Positions 7,882-16,573 of a stretch of DNA of 64,000 bases are shown here, piece after piece (the stretch's first letter is position 1; each line of letters starts with the position of its first letter). The stretch is taken from contig NZ_AP031415.1 in the NCBI RefSeq assembly GCF_042850985.1, forward strand, positions 1,054,001 to 1,118,000. The letters run 5' to 3'. The DNA comes from Allocoprobacillus sp002160865. GTDB taxonomy: Bacteria > Bacillota_I > Bacilli_A > Erysipelotrichales > Coprobacillaceae. A program made the translations under genes and the position numbers. The notes beneath the pieces are model-generated. The model was given only the letters and a program-made list of their open reading frames with translations. It did not search any database and was not told the origin of the DNA.

Positions 7882-9259
7882 AATGAAAGATGAAGAATTA
7901 GGAACAGCATTGCTGTATAATTTTACAAAAGGTTATGGAAAACCAGTACCATTGGAACTTTATGATGTTGTTTTGCCACTTCTTTATCATGATTTGGTCA
8001 GAGATCAGATTTTATCATATACATCACTTCAAGAATGTATTTATCAATGTGAACAACAGGAAAAACATTTTAAACAACATATTTTAGAAACAATTGATGA
8101 TGATAAAACAATGACTTCTAAAGCGTTAGGAGTTGCGATGATTCAACATATTTTAAAATTTGAAATTGTGGATAATGCGATGTGTGGTGTGGCTTTATCT
8201 ACAGACATCTTAGATTTAAATGAAGCTATTCATCTAGGAAAATTATTTCGAGATGTATCATTAGAAGATTTTATGACTTTACTTCGTCAGGAAGATGTTC
8301 ATATTGTTGTTTTACAAAGTGCTTCTGTTGGCAAAGATGTCGATTTATCTAAGCTTTGTTCACTTGGGCAAGTGACAATGTATGAAGATACAAAACAATC
8401 TGAAATAAGAGGACGTATCTTAGGGGCTGATATTGTCATTACAAATAAAAATGTTATGAATCAAGATGTTTTAGAAGGATTAAAGCATTTGAAACTGATT
8501 TGTTTATTTGCCACAGGAACAAATAATGTTGATTTGAAATATTGTCATGATCATGGAATCAAGGTAGCAAATGTCAAAGATTATTCAACGACAACAGTCG
8601 CTCAACATACTTTAGCATTATTAATGCATCTTATTGAAAAGAATGTTGCCTATGATCATTTTGTGAAGTCTAAAGCATATTGTCATAGTGAACGTTTTAG
8701 TTATTTTGATGATGTTTTTCATGATGTGTCATCTATGACTTGGGGTATTGTTGGATTAGGACATATTGGCAGAGCTGTTGCTGGTATTGCTAAGGCGATG
8801 GGAGCAAAAGTTCAATATTATTCAACAAGTGGCAAAAATGCAACAAGTGATTACCAGCAAGTTGATTTTGAAACGTTATTAAAGACATCTGATATTATAA
8901 CTATTCATGCGCCTTTAAATGAACAGACACATTATTTATTTGATGAAGAAGCTTTAAGAAAGATGAAAAAAACAGCTTATTTAATTAATGTTGGACGTGG
9001 TGGTATTATTGAAGAAAAGGCTTTGGTAAAAGTTTTAAATGAAGGACATCTGGCTGGGGTTGGTTTAGATGTTTTTGAACATGAACCATTATTAGAAGAT
9101 GATGTGATTTATTCTATACAGGATATGAATAAAGTGATTTTAACACCACATATTGCTTGGGGGTCTATTGAAGCTAGACAACGTTGTGTCAATGAAGTTT
9201 ATGAAAATATACTTTCATTTTTAAAAGGTGAAGAAAGAAATATTGTCAATAATGAATAA
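7865..9259 (+). CDS. D-2-hydroxyacid dehydrogenase with an unusual N-terminal domain
   Basis: Residues from about 135 on form an NAD-dependent D-2-hydroxyacid dehydrogenase of the SerA/LdhA superfamily: FATGTNNVD, the Rossmann loop GIVGLGHIGRAVAGIAKAMG, INVGRGGIIEE, GLDVFEHEPL and the catalytic HIAWGS. The first 130 residues (ELGTALLYNFTKGYGKPVPL and LPLLYHDLVRD) are not part of that family and resemble the middle component of three-component ABC (ABC-3C) systems as I remember it. At 464 residues the protein is about 130 longer than usual. The start at 7865 is 8 bases after GGGAGG; an ATG at 7859 is too close. The substrate is not predictable. Confidence 0.85.
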   Translation: MKLVDRMKDEELGTALLYNFTKGYGKPVPLELYDVVLPLLYHDLVRDQILSYTSLQECIYQCEQQEKHFKQHILETIDDDKTMTSKALGVAMIQHILKFEIVDNAMCGVALSTDILDLNEAIHLGKLFRDVSLEDFMTLLRQEDVHIVVLQSASVGKDVDLSKLCSLGQVTMYEDTKQSEIRGRILGADIVITNKNVMNQDVLEGLKHLKLICLFATGTNNVDLKYCHDHGIKVANVKDYSTTTVAQHTLALLMHLIEKNVAYDHFVKSKAYCHSERFSYFDDVFHDVSSMTWGIVGLGHIGRAVAGIAKAMGAKVQYYSTSGKNATSDYQQVDFETLLKTSDIITIHAPLNEQTHYLFDEEALRKMKKTAYLINVGRGGIIEEKALVKVLNEGHLAGVGLDVFEHEPLLEDDVIYSIQDMNKVILTPHIAWGSIEARQRCVNEVYENILSFLKGEERNIVNNE

Positions 9260-9290
9260 ATCATGTATGATATAAAAAATAAAAAAAGAA

Positions 9291-9380
9291 GGAGGAGTCT
9301 ACGTTAGTAGCAAAGCATGGACGGTTATATAAATATAATCGGAATTAACGCCTGTGGACTAGAAATGAGGATGAAGCAGG
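9291..9380 (+). promoter_or_regulatory. Structured leader RNA before the folate transporter gene
   Basis: Three nested helices can be drawn: AGTCTAC (9296-9302) with GTGGACT (9354-9360); GTTA (9303-9306) with TAAC (9346-9349); and GGTTATA (9323-9329) with TATAATC (9334-9340) closing a TAAA loop. The internal loops are purine-rich and asymmetric, which suggests a ligand-binding aptamer. Tetrahydrofolate riboswitches occur before folT genes, but this sequence does not match the THF consensus as I know it. No terminator follows, so any control may be translational. Confidence 0.5.
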
Positions 9381-9407
9381 AAAATTTGTTATATGTAGCA
9401 TGATGTT

Positions 9408-10223
9408 ATGGAACAAGTTGTAATTGCAATGATTATTATTGCACTAGGTTTTTATGTTTTTAAATTTTATCCTTTTGAAAAAGGAAATGTGATGAAATTA
9501 GTGATAGCCGCTATTTTCATTATTTTGACAGCTATTTGTAAAAGATTAGCGATTATGATTCCTTTATTTGGAACAGAGAGTTTAAAGATTGGATTTGAAT
9601 ATATTCCCTTGATGTTAGCAGGATATTTTTTATCTCCAAGCTATGCTTTTCTGGTTGGGCTATGTAGTGATGTGATAGGATTGATTATTGTCCCCACAGG
9701 ATTTCCTTTCTTTGGATTTACACTAGGAACAATTTTAGTCAGTGTCATTCCTTCAATGGTTCATGTTCACTTTAAAAGAGTGAGTCCAACAAAAGTTTTA
9801 ATGATTGTGATTGGTTTGATTGTTATATTAGGAGTAGGGGCTTCTTTATATATCAGTCAGTTAGATGTCGTTAGTATTTCAGATACGGCTTATTCATTAA
9901 AACTACAGGATAAAATAACATTAATTTCACTATGTCTTTTATTGTCACTTCTTTTTGTTGTGATCATTCTCTTTTTAAAACGTAAGATTAATACACAAGA
10001 AGCCAAAACTTTTTCAACTTGGATTTTGTGTGTAGTACTGACAGAAATTGTTGTGACATTATGTTTAACACCATTATGGCTGGATATGATGTATCATATC
10101 CCGTGGACGATTTCTTTATGTATTCGTGTAGTGAAAGAATGTGCTATATTGCCTATTGAAATATTTATTGGATATAGTTTAATCCCATTTTTAAGAAGAA
10201 TATGGGTACACTTAGAAAAATAA
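9408..10223 (+). CDS. folT: Folate-type ECF transporter S-component
   Basis: The 271-residue membrane protein has the folate S-component pattern ESLKIGFEYIPLMLAGYFLSP around residues 58-78 and PTGFPFFGFTLGT around 99-111, followed by further hydrophobic helices. It would bind folate and dock on the shared ECF module. The ATG at 9408 has no good ribosome binding site. An internal ATG at 9492 has AAGGA 6 bases upstream and would give a more usual N-terminus, so the first 28 residues are uncertain. A 12-codon reading frame (9365-9403) ends 4 bases before 9408. Substrate assignment is by family resemblance. Confidence 0.8.
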   Translation: MEQVVIAMIIIALGFYVFKFYPFEKGNVMKLVIAAIFIILTAICKRLAIMIPLFGTESLKIGFEYIPLMLAGYFLSPSYAFLVGLCSDVIGLIIVPTGFPFFGFTLGTILVSVIPSMVHVHFKRVSPTKVLMIVIGLIVILGVGASLYISQLDVVSISDTAYSLKLQDKITLISLCLLLSLLFVVIILFLKRKINTQEAKTFSTWILCVVLTEIVVTLCLTPLWLDMMYHIPWTISLCIRVVKECAILPIEIFIGYSLIPFLRRIWVHLEK

Positions 10224-10254
10224 ACAACAAGGATTAAGATTCTTGTTGTTTTTT
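10222..10254 (+). terminator. Terminator after the folate transporter gene
   Basis: AACAACAAG (10223-10231) pairs perfectly with CTTGTTGTT (10242-10250) and is followed by T. It also overlaps the 3' end of a small minus-strand frame. Confidence 0.8.
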
Positions 10255-10335
10255 AATTTCATGTCCATCTTCATCAACTTCAACAACCTCAAAAAAATAT
10301 TCAAAAAGACGAGTTAATATGTTTTTCATAGACAA
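10234..10335 (-). CDS. Possible 33-residue small protein
   Basis: A short minus-strand frame starts with TTG at 10335, with AAAGGA about 8 bases upstream; in-frame ATG codons lie at 10344 and 10329. It encodes an amphipathic segment (KNILTRLFEYFFEVVEVDED) and ends KKQQES. Nothing else explains this 150-base gap between folT and spoVAC. I do not recognise a family, and the evidence is limited to the start signal and plausible composition. Confidence 0.35.
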   Translation of the reverse strand: MSMKNILTRLFEYFFEVVEVDEDGHEIKKQQES

Positions 10336-10429
10336 ATTTTTCATTCCTTTCAAAATAAGTGTATGTTGATATTGAAAAATTATGTTTGAAAAGTCAAAAA
10401 ATGTAAACACTAAAAAAGAGGTGATGAAA

Positions 10430-10873
10430 ATGGATCATAAAGAATATGATCAGTTAGCTGAAACATTAAAACCAGTTGGGCATAAAATGAAAAATGCTTT
10501 TTTTGCTTTTATCTATGGAGGGATTATTGGGATTCTGGCACAGGGTGTCTTAGAATTTTTTATGAATGTTTATGATATCAGTCAAAAAGAAGCAACACCC
10601 ATGATGACGATTACATTAGTTTTCATCAGTTGTTTATTAACGGGATTAGGTATTTATGATAAATTAGCACAAAAAGCCGGAGCAGGAACTTTCATTCCTA
10701 TTACCGGTTTTGCAAATAGTATGACCTCAAGTGCCATAGATAGTCAAAGTGAAGGACTGATTATGGGAATTGGCAGTAACATGTTTAAATTAGGAGGAAC
10801 AGTTATTACCTATGGAATTGTCAGTTCTGCCCTGTTAGGAGTGATACGTTATGTCATTACACTTTTTGGGTAA
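10430..10873 (+). CDS. spoVAC: Stage V sporulation protein AC
   Basis: SpoVAC is a membrane protein of the SpoVA channel that moves dipicolinic acid into the forespore and releases it at germination. The 147-residue product has about four hydrophobic helices and the family segments FIYGGIIGILAQG, AGAGTFIPITGFANSM and SEGLIMGIGSNMFKLGGTVI. A longer frame opens at 10382, but AGAGGTG lies 6 bases before the ATG at 10430. It is first in a tight spoVAC-AD-AE-AF operon and overlaps spoVAD by 23 bases. Expression in the forespore is expected; I did not find a confident sigma-G promoter. Confidence 0.95.
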   Translation: MDHKEYDQLAETLKPVGHKMKNAFFAFIYGGIIGILAQGVLEFFMNVYDISQKEATPMMTITLVFISCLLTGLGIYDKLAQKAGAGTFIPITGFANSMTSSAIDSQSEGLIMGIGSNMFKLGGTVITYGIVSSALLGVIRYVITLFG

Positions 10874-11858
10874 TTCAGTCACTTTAGAAAATGTCTTTAT
10901 CGCATCTTCTGGTACTGTCTGTGGACCTTTAGAGTACTTAGGACCATTAGGCAGCTGTTTTGATAAAAGTATTCAAGATTATCACTATGGTGAAAAATCA
11001 TTTGAAAAAGCAGAAAGAAAAATGTTAAGAGATGCTTTGGATATCTGTTTAAAAAGAGAACGATTAAAATATCATGATGTAGATTTATATTTAGGAAGTG
11101 ATTTATTGAATCAGATCACTTCTGTTAATTATTTAGCTAGAGAAATAATGAAACCATTTATTGGTGTTTATGGGGCTTGTTCAGGTTTTGCTTTATCATT
11201 AGCTTTAGGTTCTTTGCTTGTAGAAGCAGGATTTGTTGATAAAGTCATCACGATGGTATCAAGTCATAATGCTTCGGCAGAAAGGCAATATCGTTATCCT
11301 GTTGAATATGGTGTACAAAAGAAAGCAACAACAACCTTTACAGCAACCGGAGCAGTAGCAACTTTACTAACATCTCAAAAACAACATGTGAAAGTTGAAG
11401 CCATCACTTTAGGGCGTGTCATTGATTATGAACAGACAGATGCTAATGATATGGGACGTGCGATGGCTCCAGCAGCATTTGACACATTGATGAATCATTT
11501 TCAAGATTTAAAACGTAGTTTTCATGATTATGATTTGGTTGTGACGGGTGATTTATCCATGTATGGGCATCAGATTTTAAAAGAAATGTTACAGCGTCAA
11601 AAAATAGATGTTGTCCGTTATAATGATTGTGGTTGTATGCTTTATGATTTATCTCATCAACCCGTTTTTCAAGGAGGCAGTGGCTGTGCCTGCAGTGCTT
11701 TAGTCACAATGGGTTCTTTGTACCCACAACTTAAAGACAAAAAATTAAAAAGGATTCTTGTTGTTTCAACAGGGGCTTTGTTGTCACCAATGATGAGTGC
11801 TCAAAAAGAAAGCATTCCATGTATTGCTCATGCCATTAGTCTGGAGGCGGTAGAATGA
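10851..11858 (+). CDS. spoVAD: Stage V sporulation protein AD
   Basis: SpoVAD binds dipicolinic acid and has a thiolase-like (KAS III-type) fold. The 335-residue product shows FIASSGTVCGPLEYLGPLG near the start, GVYGACSGFALSLALGS around 104-120, the SSHNASAERQYRYPVEYG motif around 139-156, and GGSGCACSALV near 278. All are typical of SpoVAD. The start overlaps spoVAC and the end overlaps spoVAE by four bases, so translation is probably coupled. Confidence 0.96.
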   Translation: MSLHFLGNSVTLENVFIASSGTVCGPLEYLGPLGSCFDKSIQDYHYGEKSFEKAERKMLRDALDICLKRERLKYHDVDLYLGSDLLNQITSVNYLAREIMKPFIGVYGACSGFALSLALGSLLVEAGFVDKVITMVSSHNASAERQYRYPVEYGVQKKATTTFTATGAVATLLTSQKQHVKVEAITLGRVIDYEQTDANDMGRAMAPAAFDTLMNHFQDLKRSFHDYDLVVTGDLSMYGHQILKEMLQRQKIDVVRYNDCGCMLYDLSHQPVFQGGSGCACSALVTMGSLYPQLKDKKLKRILVVSTGALLSPMMSAQKESIPCIAHAISLEAVE

Positions 11859-12205
11859 ATTATCTATTAGCGTTTTTATTTAGTGGTTTTGTTTGTCTGA
11901 TTGCACAGCTTATCTATGATCATAGTCGTTTAACTCCGGGACATATTACGAGTTTATTTGTTGTCTTAGGTTCTTTTTTGGATCTTTTCCATATTTATGA
12001 TCGTCTGGTTGATATTTTTCATGCCGGAGCTTTAATTCCCATTACCAGTTTTGGACATTCTTTAATGCATGGAGCTATGGCAGCTACGCAAGAATATGGT
12101 ATTTTTGGTATTGCGATGGGAATGTTTGATTTAACAGCGGCAGGCATCAGTGCAGCTATTCTTTTTGCGTTTTTGGCTGCGATGATATTTAAACCAAAAT
12201 CATGA
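11855..12205 (+). CDS. spoVAE: Stage V sporulation protein AE
   Basis: The 116-residue membrane protein has three to four hydrophobic helices and the SpoVAE pattern GSFLDLFHIYDRLVDIFHAG and PITSFGHSLMHGAM. It pairs with SpoVAC in the dipicolinic acid channel. It corresponds to the SpoVAEb form found in bacilli and clostridia. GGAGGCG precedes the start. Its last bases overlap the start of spoVAF (ATGA). Confidence 0.94.
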   Translation: MNYLLAFLFSGFVCLIAQLIYDHSRLTPGHITSLFVVLGSFLDLFHIYDRLVDIFHAGALIPITSFGHSLMHGAMAATQEYGIFGIAMGMFDLTAAGISAAILFAFLAAMIFKPKS

Positions 12206-13485
12206 ACGATTCTTATGATTTAAAACATCGTATTTTAAATTATAAAGGAAGACTTGTCCATCTTTATTTTTTAGCAAGTTTATCTAACGATGTTTTGATT
12301 TCTCGACTGGTAGAAGGGATTGAAAGCAAAGAAGGAAAAGATTTAGAGAATTGTATTCATATGGGAGATGTTGTGATTGTTTCTACAAATGATATTGATA
12401 AAATACAAAAAGCCCTGTTAGGTGGCAATAGTGCTTTATTTGATGGTGAAACGACTTATTTAATGGATACCAAAAACTATCCTAATCGTTCTATAGAAGA
12501 ACCAGAAACAGAAAAGAGTGTACGAGGGGCTAAAGATGGTTTTAATGAATCTATTTTAAATAATACAGGACTGATTCGTCGACGTATCAAGACACCAGAA
12601 TTATGTTTTCATTTGACCACAATGGGAACACAAAATCCAATTGATATAGCTGTAGCTTATTTAGAAGATAAAGTGAATAATGATGTTTTAAATCAATTAT
12701 TACAGCGTATTTCTCAAGTTCAATCACAAGAATTTATAATGAGTGATCGTGCTATTGAAGAAGTCCTTTTACAGCAAGGATATAATCCATTTCCTTTGGT
12801 TAGATATAGTGAAAGACCAGATATTGTCGCAACACATATTCAACATGGCTATATTGCGATTCTATGTGATACATCATCTTCCGTTGTCATGTTGCCAACA
12901 ACTTTATTTGAAATTTTAGAACATGTCGAAGAACATCGTCAAACACCATTAATTGGGACATTTATCCGTTTGATTCGTATGGCTGCCGTTTTCTTATCTA
13001 TTTATCTTGTGCCTATCTTTGCTTTATGTTCATCCTTTTTAAAATGGGATTATTCCTTTTTTATACAAATTCTGATTGTCGAACTTTCTATTGAACTTTT
13101 ACGTATAGCAACCGTTCATACACCCCAATCTTTATCGAATGCTATGGGATTGATTGCTGCTATTTTATTAGGAGAATTTGCGATTCAATTAGGTTTTTTC
13201 TCAGAAGATATTTTAATGTTTTGTGCTATCGGTACGGTGGGTGGTTTTGCAACACCAAATTATGAATTATCACTGACCAATAAATATATAAAAGTCATGA
13301 TGATTTTTTGTATGATGTTTTTCAATGTTTATGGTTTTATTGTTTTTAATCTTATTGTATGGATAGCTTTAGCTCGTATTAAGACTTTTGGAGTATCTTA
13401 TTTATATCCCTTATATCCTTTTCATGGTCGAGAACTTTTACGTTTTTTCATTCGTCAACCCAAACAGAATCAAACAAATGCATAA
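12202..13485 (+). CDS. spoVAF: GerA-family spore germination protein, SpoVAF type
   Basis: The 427-residue protein has a hydrophilic N-terminal region (about 1-250, with MGDVVIVSTND and GGNSALFDGE) and a C-terminal membrane part of about five helices, the layout of GerA/SpoVAF subunits. Placement as the last gene of the spoVA operon supports SpoVAF, which modulates germinant-receptor function in the inner spore membrane. It overlaps spoVAE by four bases. spoVAA and spoVAB are absent, as is common outside Bacillus. Confidence 0.9.
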   Translation: MNDSYDLKHRILNYKGRLVHLYFLASLSNDVLISRLVEGIESKEGKDLENCIHMGDVVIVSTNDIDKIQKALLGGNSALFDGETTYLMDTKNYPNRSIEEPETEKSVRGAKDGFNESILNNTGLIRRRIKTPELCFHLTTMGTQNPIDIAVAYLEDKVNNDVLNQLLQRISQVQSQEFIMSDRAIEEVLLQQGYNPFPLVRYSERPDIVATHIQHGYIAILCDTSSSVVMLPTTLFEILEHVEEHRQTPLIGTFIRLIRMAAVFLSIYLVPIFALCSSFLKWDYSFFIQILIVELSIELLRIATVHTPQSLSNAMGLIAAILLGEFAIQLGFFSEDILMFCAIGTVGGFATPNYELSLTNKYIKVMMIFCMMFFNVYGFIVFNLIVWIALARIKTFGVSYLYPLYPFHGRELLRFFIRQPKQNQTNA

Positions 13486-13544
13486 TCCTCTCTTTTCAGT
13501 TTTTGGAAATAATGGTAGAATAGAAAAGAATGGGAGAGAAGATT

Positions 13545-14813
13545 ATGGAAGCAAAGAATTATCAACATTATATTCAAATTTTAAAGGAAGAATTAGTTCC
13601 TGCAATGGGATGTACTGAACCCATTGCATTAGCTTATTGTGCCAGTAAATGTCGTGATGTTTTAAATGATGAAATCATCAAAGCTCATGTGCAAGTCAGT
13701 GGAAATATTATTAAGAATGTTAAAAGTGTTGTTGTTCCTAATACGGGAGGACTTAAAGGAATTGCGTCAAGTATTGCAGCAGGGATTGTTGCCGGAAAAA
13801 CAGAAAAAGTCTTAGAGGTGATTGCTGAAGTTAGTGAACAACAAAAACAAGAAATGCAAGAATGGTTACAACATATTCCTATAGATATTTCACCATTAGA
13901 GAGTGAATGTGCTTTAGATATATGTGTAGAACTGATTGGAAAAGAACATCAGGCAAAAGTACGCATTGCTGGTTTTCATACCAATATTGTTTTTATTGAA
14001 AGAGATCATGATGTTGTTTTTGAAATGGGAGTTGTTGCTTCAACAGACCAATCATTAACAGATCGCAGTTTATTAAATATTCATGATATTTATGAATTTG
14101 CGAATAATGTTGAACTCGATCAAGTCAAAGACCTTTTACAAAGACAGATTGATTATAATTTTGCAATAGCAACAGAAGGATTAAATCATCACTGGGGTGC
14201 CTGTGTTGGACAAACAATACTGAAAACATATGGTAATGATGTCAAATTTAAAGCAAAAGCTTATGCTGCGGCTGGTAGTGATGCCAGAATGAGTGGCTGT
14301 GAAATGCCAGTTATTATCAATTCAGGAAGTGGGAATCAAGGGATGACTGCATCTTTACCAGTCATTGTCTATGCCAAAGAATATCATAAAAGCCAAGAAG
14401 AACTTTATCGTGCATTGATTGTATCCAATTTATGTACAATTCATCAAAAAACTGGGATTGGAAGACTATCTGCCTATTGTGGTGCTGTGAGTGCTGGTAT
14501 TGGGGCTGGATGTGGTATTGCCTATTTACTTGGTGGTGATTATGAAGCCATCTGTCATACAATGGTTAATGGTTTAGCGATTGTATCAGGAATCATCTGT
14601 GATGGAGCTAAACCATCTTGTGCTGGAAAGATTGCTGCCAGTGTGGATGCAGGAATATTAGGATACTATATGTATAAAAATGGCTGTGAGTTTAAAGATG
14701 GCGAAGGACTTGTTTTAAAAGGTGTCGAAAATACGATTCGTAATATCGGAGAATTATCACGTGATGGAATGAAGGAAACAGATAAGGAAATTATTAAATT
14801 AATGTGTCGTTAA
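13545..14813 (+). CDS. L-cysteine desulfidase-like protein (CyuA/UPF0597 family)
   Basis: The 422-residue protein belongs to the serine dehydratase alpha-like UPF0597 family that includes E. coli CyuA and archaeal L-cysteine desulfidase. It has the N-terminal VPAMGCTEPIALAYCASK motif, GNIIKNVKSVVVPNTGG, SGSGNQGMTASLPV and a Cys-containing C-terminal part (CDGAKPSCAGK) that fits iron-sulfur cluster ligands. Such enzymes release sulfide, ammonia and pyruvate from cysteine. GGGAGAG lies 6 bases before the ATG at 13545. It is monocistronic with a terminator after it. Confidence 0.86.
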   Translation: MEAKNYQHYIQILKEELVPAMGCTEPIALAYCASKCRDVLNDEIIKAHVQVSGNIIKNVKSVVVPNTGGLKGIASSIAAGIVAGKTEKVLEVIAEVSEQQKQEMQEWLQHIPIDISPLESECALDICVELIGKEHQAKVRIAGFHTNIVFIERDHDVVFEMGVVASTDQSLTDRSLLNIHDIYEFANNVELDQVKDLLQRQIDYNFAIATEGLNHHWGACVGQTILKTYGNDVKFKAKAYAAAGSDARMSGCEMPVIINSGSGNQGMTASLPVIVYAKEYHKSQEELYRALIVSNLCTIHQKTGIGRLSAYCGAVSAGIGAGCGIAYLLGGDYEAICHTMVNGLAIVSGIICDGAKPSCAGKIAASVDAGILGYYMYKNGCEFKDGEGLVLKGVENTIRNIGELSRDGMKETDKEIIKLMCR

Positions 14814-14820
14814 GTATGTA

Positions 14821-14866
14821 AAAAACTATCCTTTTTGAAAATGTAATTTCAATCAGGATAGTTTTT
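14821..14866. terminator. Bidirectional terminator between the desulfidase and ABC transporter genes
   Basis: AAAAACTATCCT (14821-14832) pairs with AGGATAGTTTTT (14855-14866). T runs on both strands allow it to serve the convergent genes on either side. Confidence 0.88.
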
Positions 14867-14869
14867 ATA

Positions 14870-16573
14870 TTATGATTCATCTTGAGATATTTTCAATATA
14901 GATGATATATGTGTAACTTTTAAAGCATGGAGTCTAAGTTTGAGAACAAGTATATATATAATCATAATACTTAATATCAATAATATCATGATGAAAGAAA
15001 AATCAATACCAAAGAGCGAAGCCAAAAGGCATTCTAAAACAGGAATCATGAAAAATATGAATAATATTTTGACTTGTTTAATCAAATACATATGCTTTAA
15101 TAAAGATAAAGGAATCCCTAATGAATACATAATAGATAAATTTTTTTGATTCTTTTTCATGTTTTTAAAAACATCATAAAATAAGAAGCATAAGATCAAA
15201 AAGGCAATCAGAATTTCCACAATAATAAAGATATGATGATAGAAATGATTATCTTTTTGTTGGATAAGCCAATCTGTAAGGACACTATGATAAACTGAAA
15301 GAGTGCTTTGACTTGCATATTGTTCATATGCCTGTTCAATATCACCATCAATGATGATTTCATAAGATAAAGTTTCATCTGTTAATAAATCATATTGAGT
15401 AGGATATTTTAAAGAATAAGGTGTGTTTTTTAATGTATTGATTAAATAATCATACGAATAATATATTTGCATTTGATGAACATCTTTTTCTTCAATGATT
15501 TCTTTAATAATAAATGTGAGAGGATAGCTTTCTTCTTGTAGTTGATAAGATAATTCAATGGTTGAACCCACTTGTTGTTGCAGGGCATCAGCTAGTTGTT
15601 TATTGATAATGATTTCATTATCATGTATTCTAGAAGAATCTGGACAAGGATAAATATTAACTTTTTTGAGTTGATGATTGATTTCTATAGGTTGAAAAGG
15701 AATCAAGCGATGGTAATCATCTATATCTTGTAAAGAAGATCGATAATCTGTAATATAAAGACTTTGATAATTAAGAGCATCTTTACCATGTTCTAACATG
15801 AATAAAGAATGATCAATTTGCACACATACCATTTCTATTAAAACTAGACATGTGAGTATCAATGACATGATCATCATCTTTTTATGAAATATTTGATGAA
15901 AATAATGATGAATAGATTTTTGATGATATTGTAGTTGAGGCGGTATTGGAAGTTTATTGGTTGGTGATGATAAAAGACAATGCAGTTGATGGTCTTTGAT
16001 TTCATAACAATAATCACAATAAGGTAACATCAGTTGTTGTTCATGAGAAGCCACAATCACGACACAGGTTGCTGATAGTTTTTTGAGTAAATCTAAAACG
16101 ATTTTTTTATTTTCTATATCTAATGATTCCGTTGGTTCATCACAGATAATAACTTGTGGTTTTTGCATGAGGGCTCTTGCTATACCAACTCTTTGTTGTT
16201 GTCCTGCAGAAAGTTCATGAGGGTAATGATCTTGAATTTCCTGCAAACCAAGTTGTGACATAATCGTATCCATAGACACATCTTCATGATAGATATCTTC
16301 TATCATTTTTAAGTTTTCATATACTGTCAGTTCGTCAATCAGTTCATAGGTCTGAAAAATACTCGTGATATGAATAGATGCATCTACAATTCTTTGACCA
16401 CTCTCGATATCTTCATATCCAGCTGAAATATTTAATAAGGTTGATTTTCCACTTCCACTTTTCCCACATAAAAGATAAAATCCACAATTGGAAAAATCAA
16501 AAGAAAGATTTTGAAAAACAATATGATTTCCAAATGATTTATCAATGTTTTGAAGTGCGAGTTGCATAAGCAT
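14870..16573 (-). CDS. ABC transporter, ATPase fused to FtsX/MacB-like permease (second of pair)
   Basis: The 567-residue protein joins an N-terminal ATPase to a membrane part. The ATPase has Walker A CGKSGSGKSTLL near 37-48, signature ELSAGQQQR near 139-147, and Walker B VIICDEPTE. One helix follows at about 232-250, then an extracellular domain of about 190 residues, then three C-terminal helices, as in MacB/FtsX proteins. It overlaps the start of its partner's end by 32 bases, so both are likely made together. The order after a secreted peptide gene suggests peptide export or self-protection (inference). An ATG at 16567 is an alternative start. Confidence 0.85.
   Translation of the reverse strand: MLMQLALQNIDKSFGNHIVFQNLSFDFSNCGFYLLCGKSGSGKSTLLNISAGYEDIESGQRIVDASIHITSIFQTYELIDELTVYENLKMIEDIYHEDVSMDTIMSQLGLQEIQDHYPHELSAGQQQRVGIARALMQKPQVIICDEPTESLDIENKKIVLDLLKKLSATCVVIVASHEQQLMLPYCDYCYEIKDHQLHCLLSSPTNKLPIPPQLQYHQKSIHHYFHQIFHKKMMIMSLILTCLVLIEMVCVQIDHSLFMLEHGKDALNYQSLYITDYRSSLQDIDDYHRLIPFQPIEINHQLKKVNIYPCPDSSRIHDNEIIINKQLADALQQQVGSTIELSYQLQEESYPLTFIIKEIIEEKDVHQMQIYYSYDYLINTLKNTPYSLKYPTQYDLLTDETLSYEIIIDGDIEQAYEQYASQSTLSVYHSVLTDWLIQQKDNHFYHHIFIIVEILIAFLILCFLFYDVFKNMKKNQKNLSIMYSLGIPLSLLKHMYLIKQVKILFIFFMIPVLECLLASLFGIDFSFIMILLILSIMIIYILVLKLRLHALKVTHISSILKISQDES

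Noticed and set aside
9307..9322. GCAAAGC in the folT leader, as in c-di-GMP-I riboswitches
   Set aside because: The rest of the GEMM aptamer (tetraloop and receptor helices) is absent, so the short match is taken as chance.
9291..9380. Tetrahydrofolate riboswitch before folT
   Set aside because: The context fits, but the conserved GUAG, GCGUUAAGUG and CGAAGC segments could not be placed, so no class name was given.
13388..13618. 76-codon frame across the spoVAF end and the desulfidase start
   Set aside because: It lies in other frames of two well-supported genes and has no family features.
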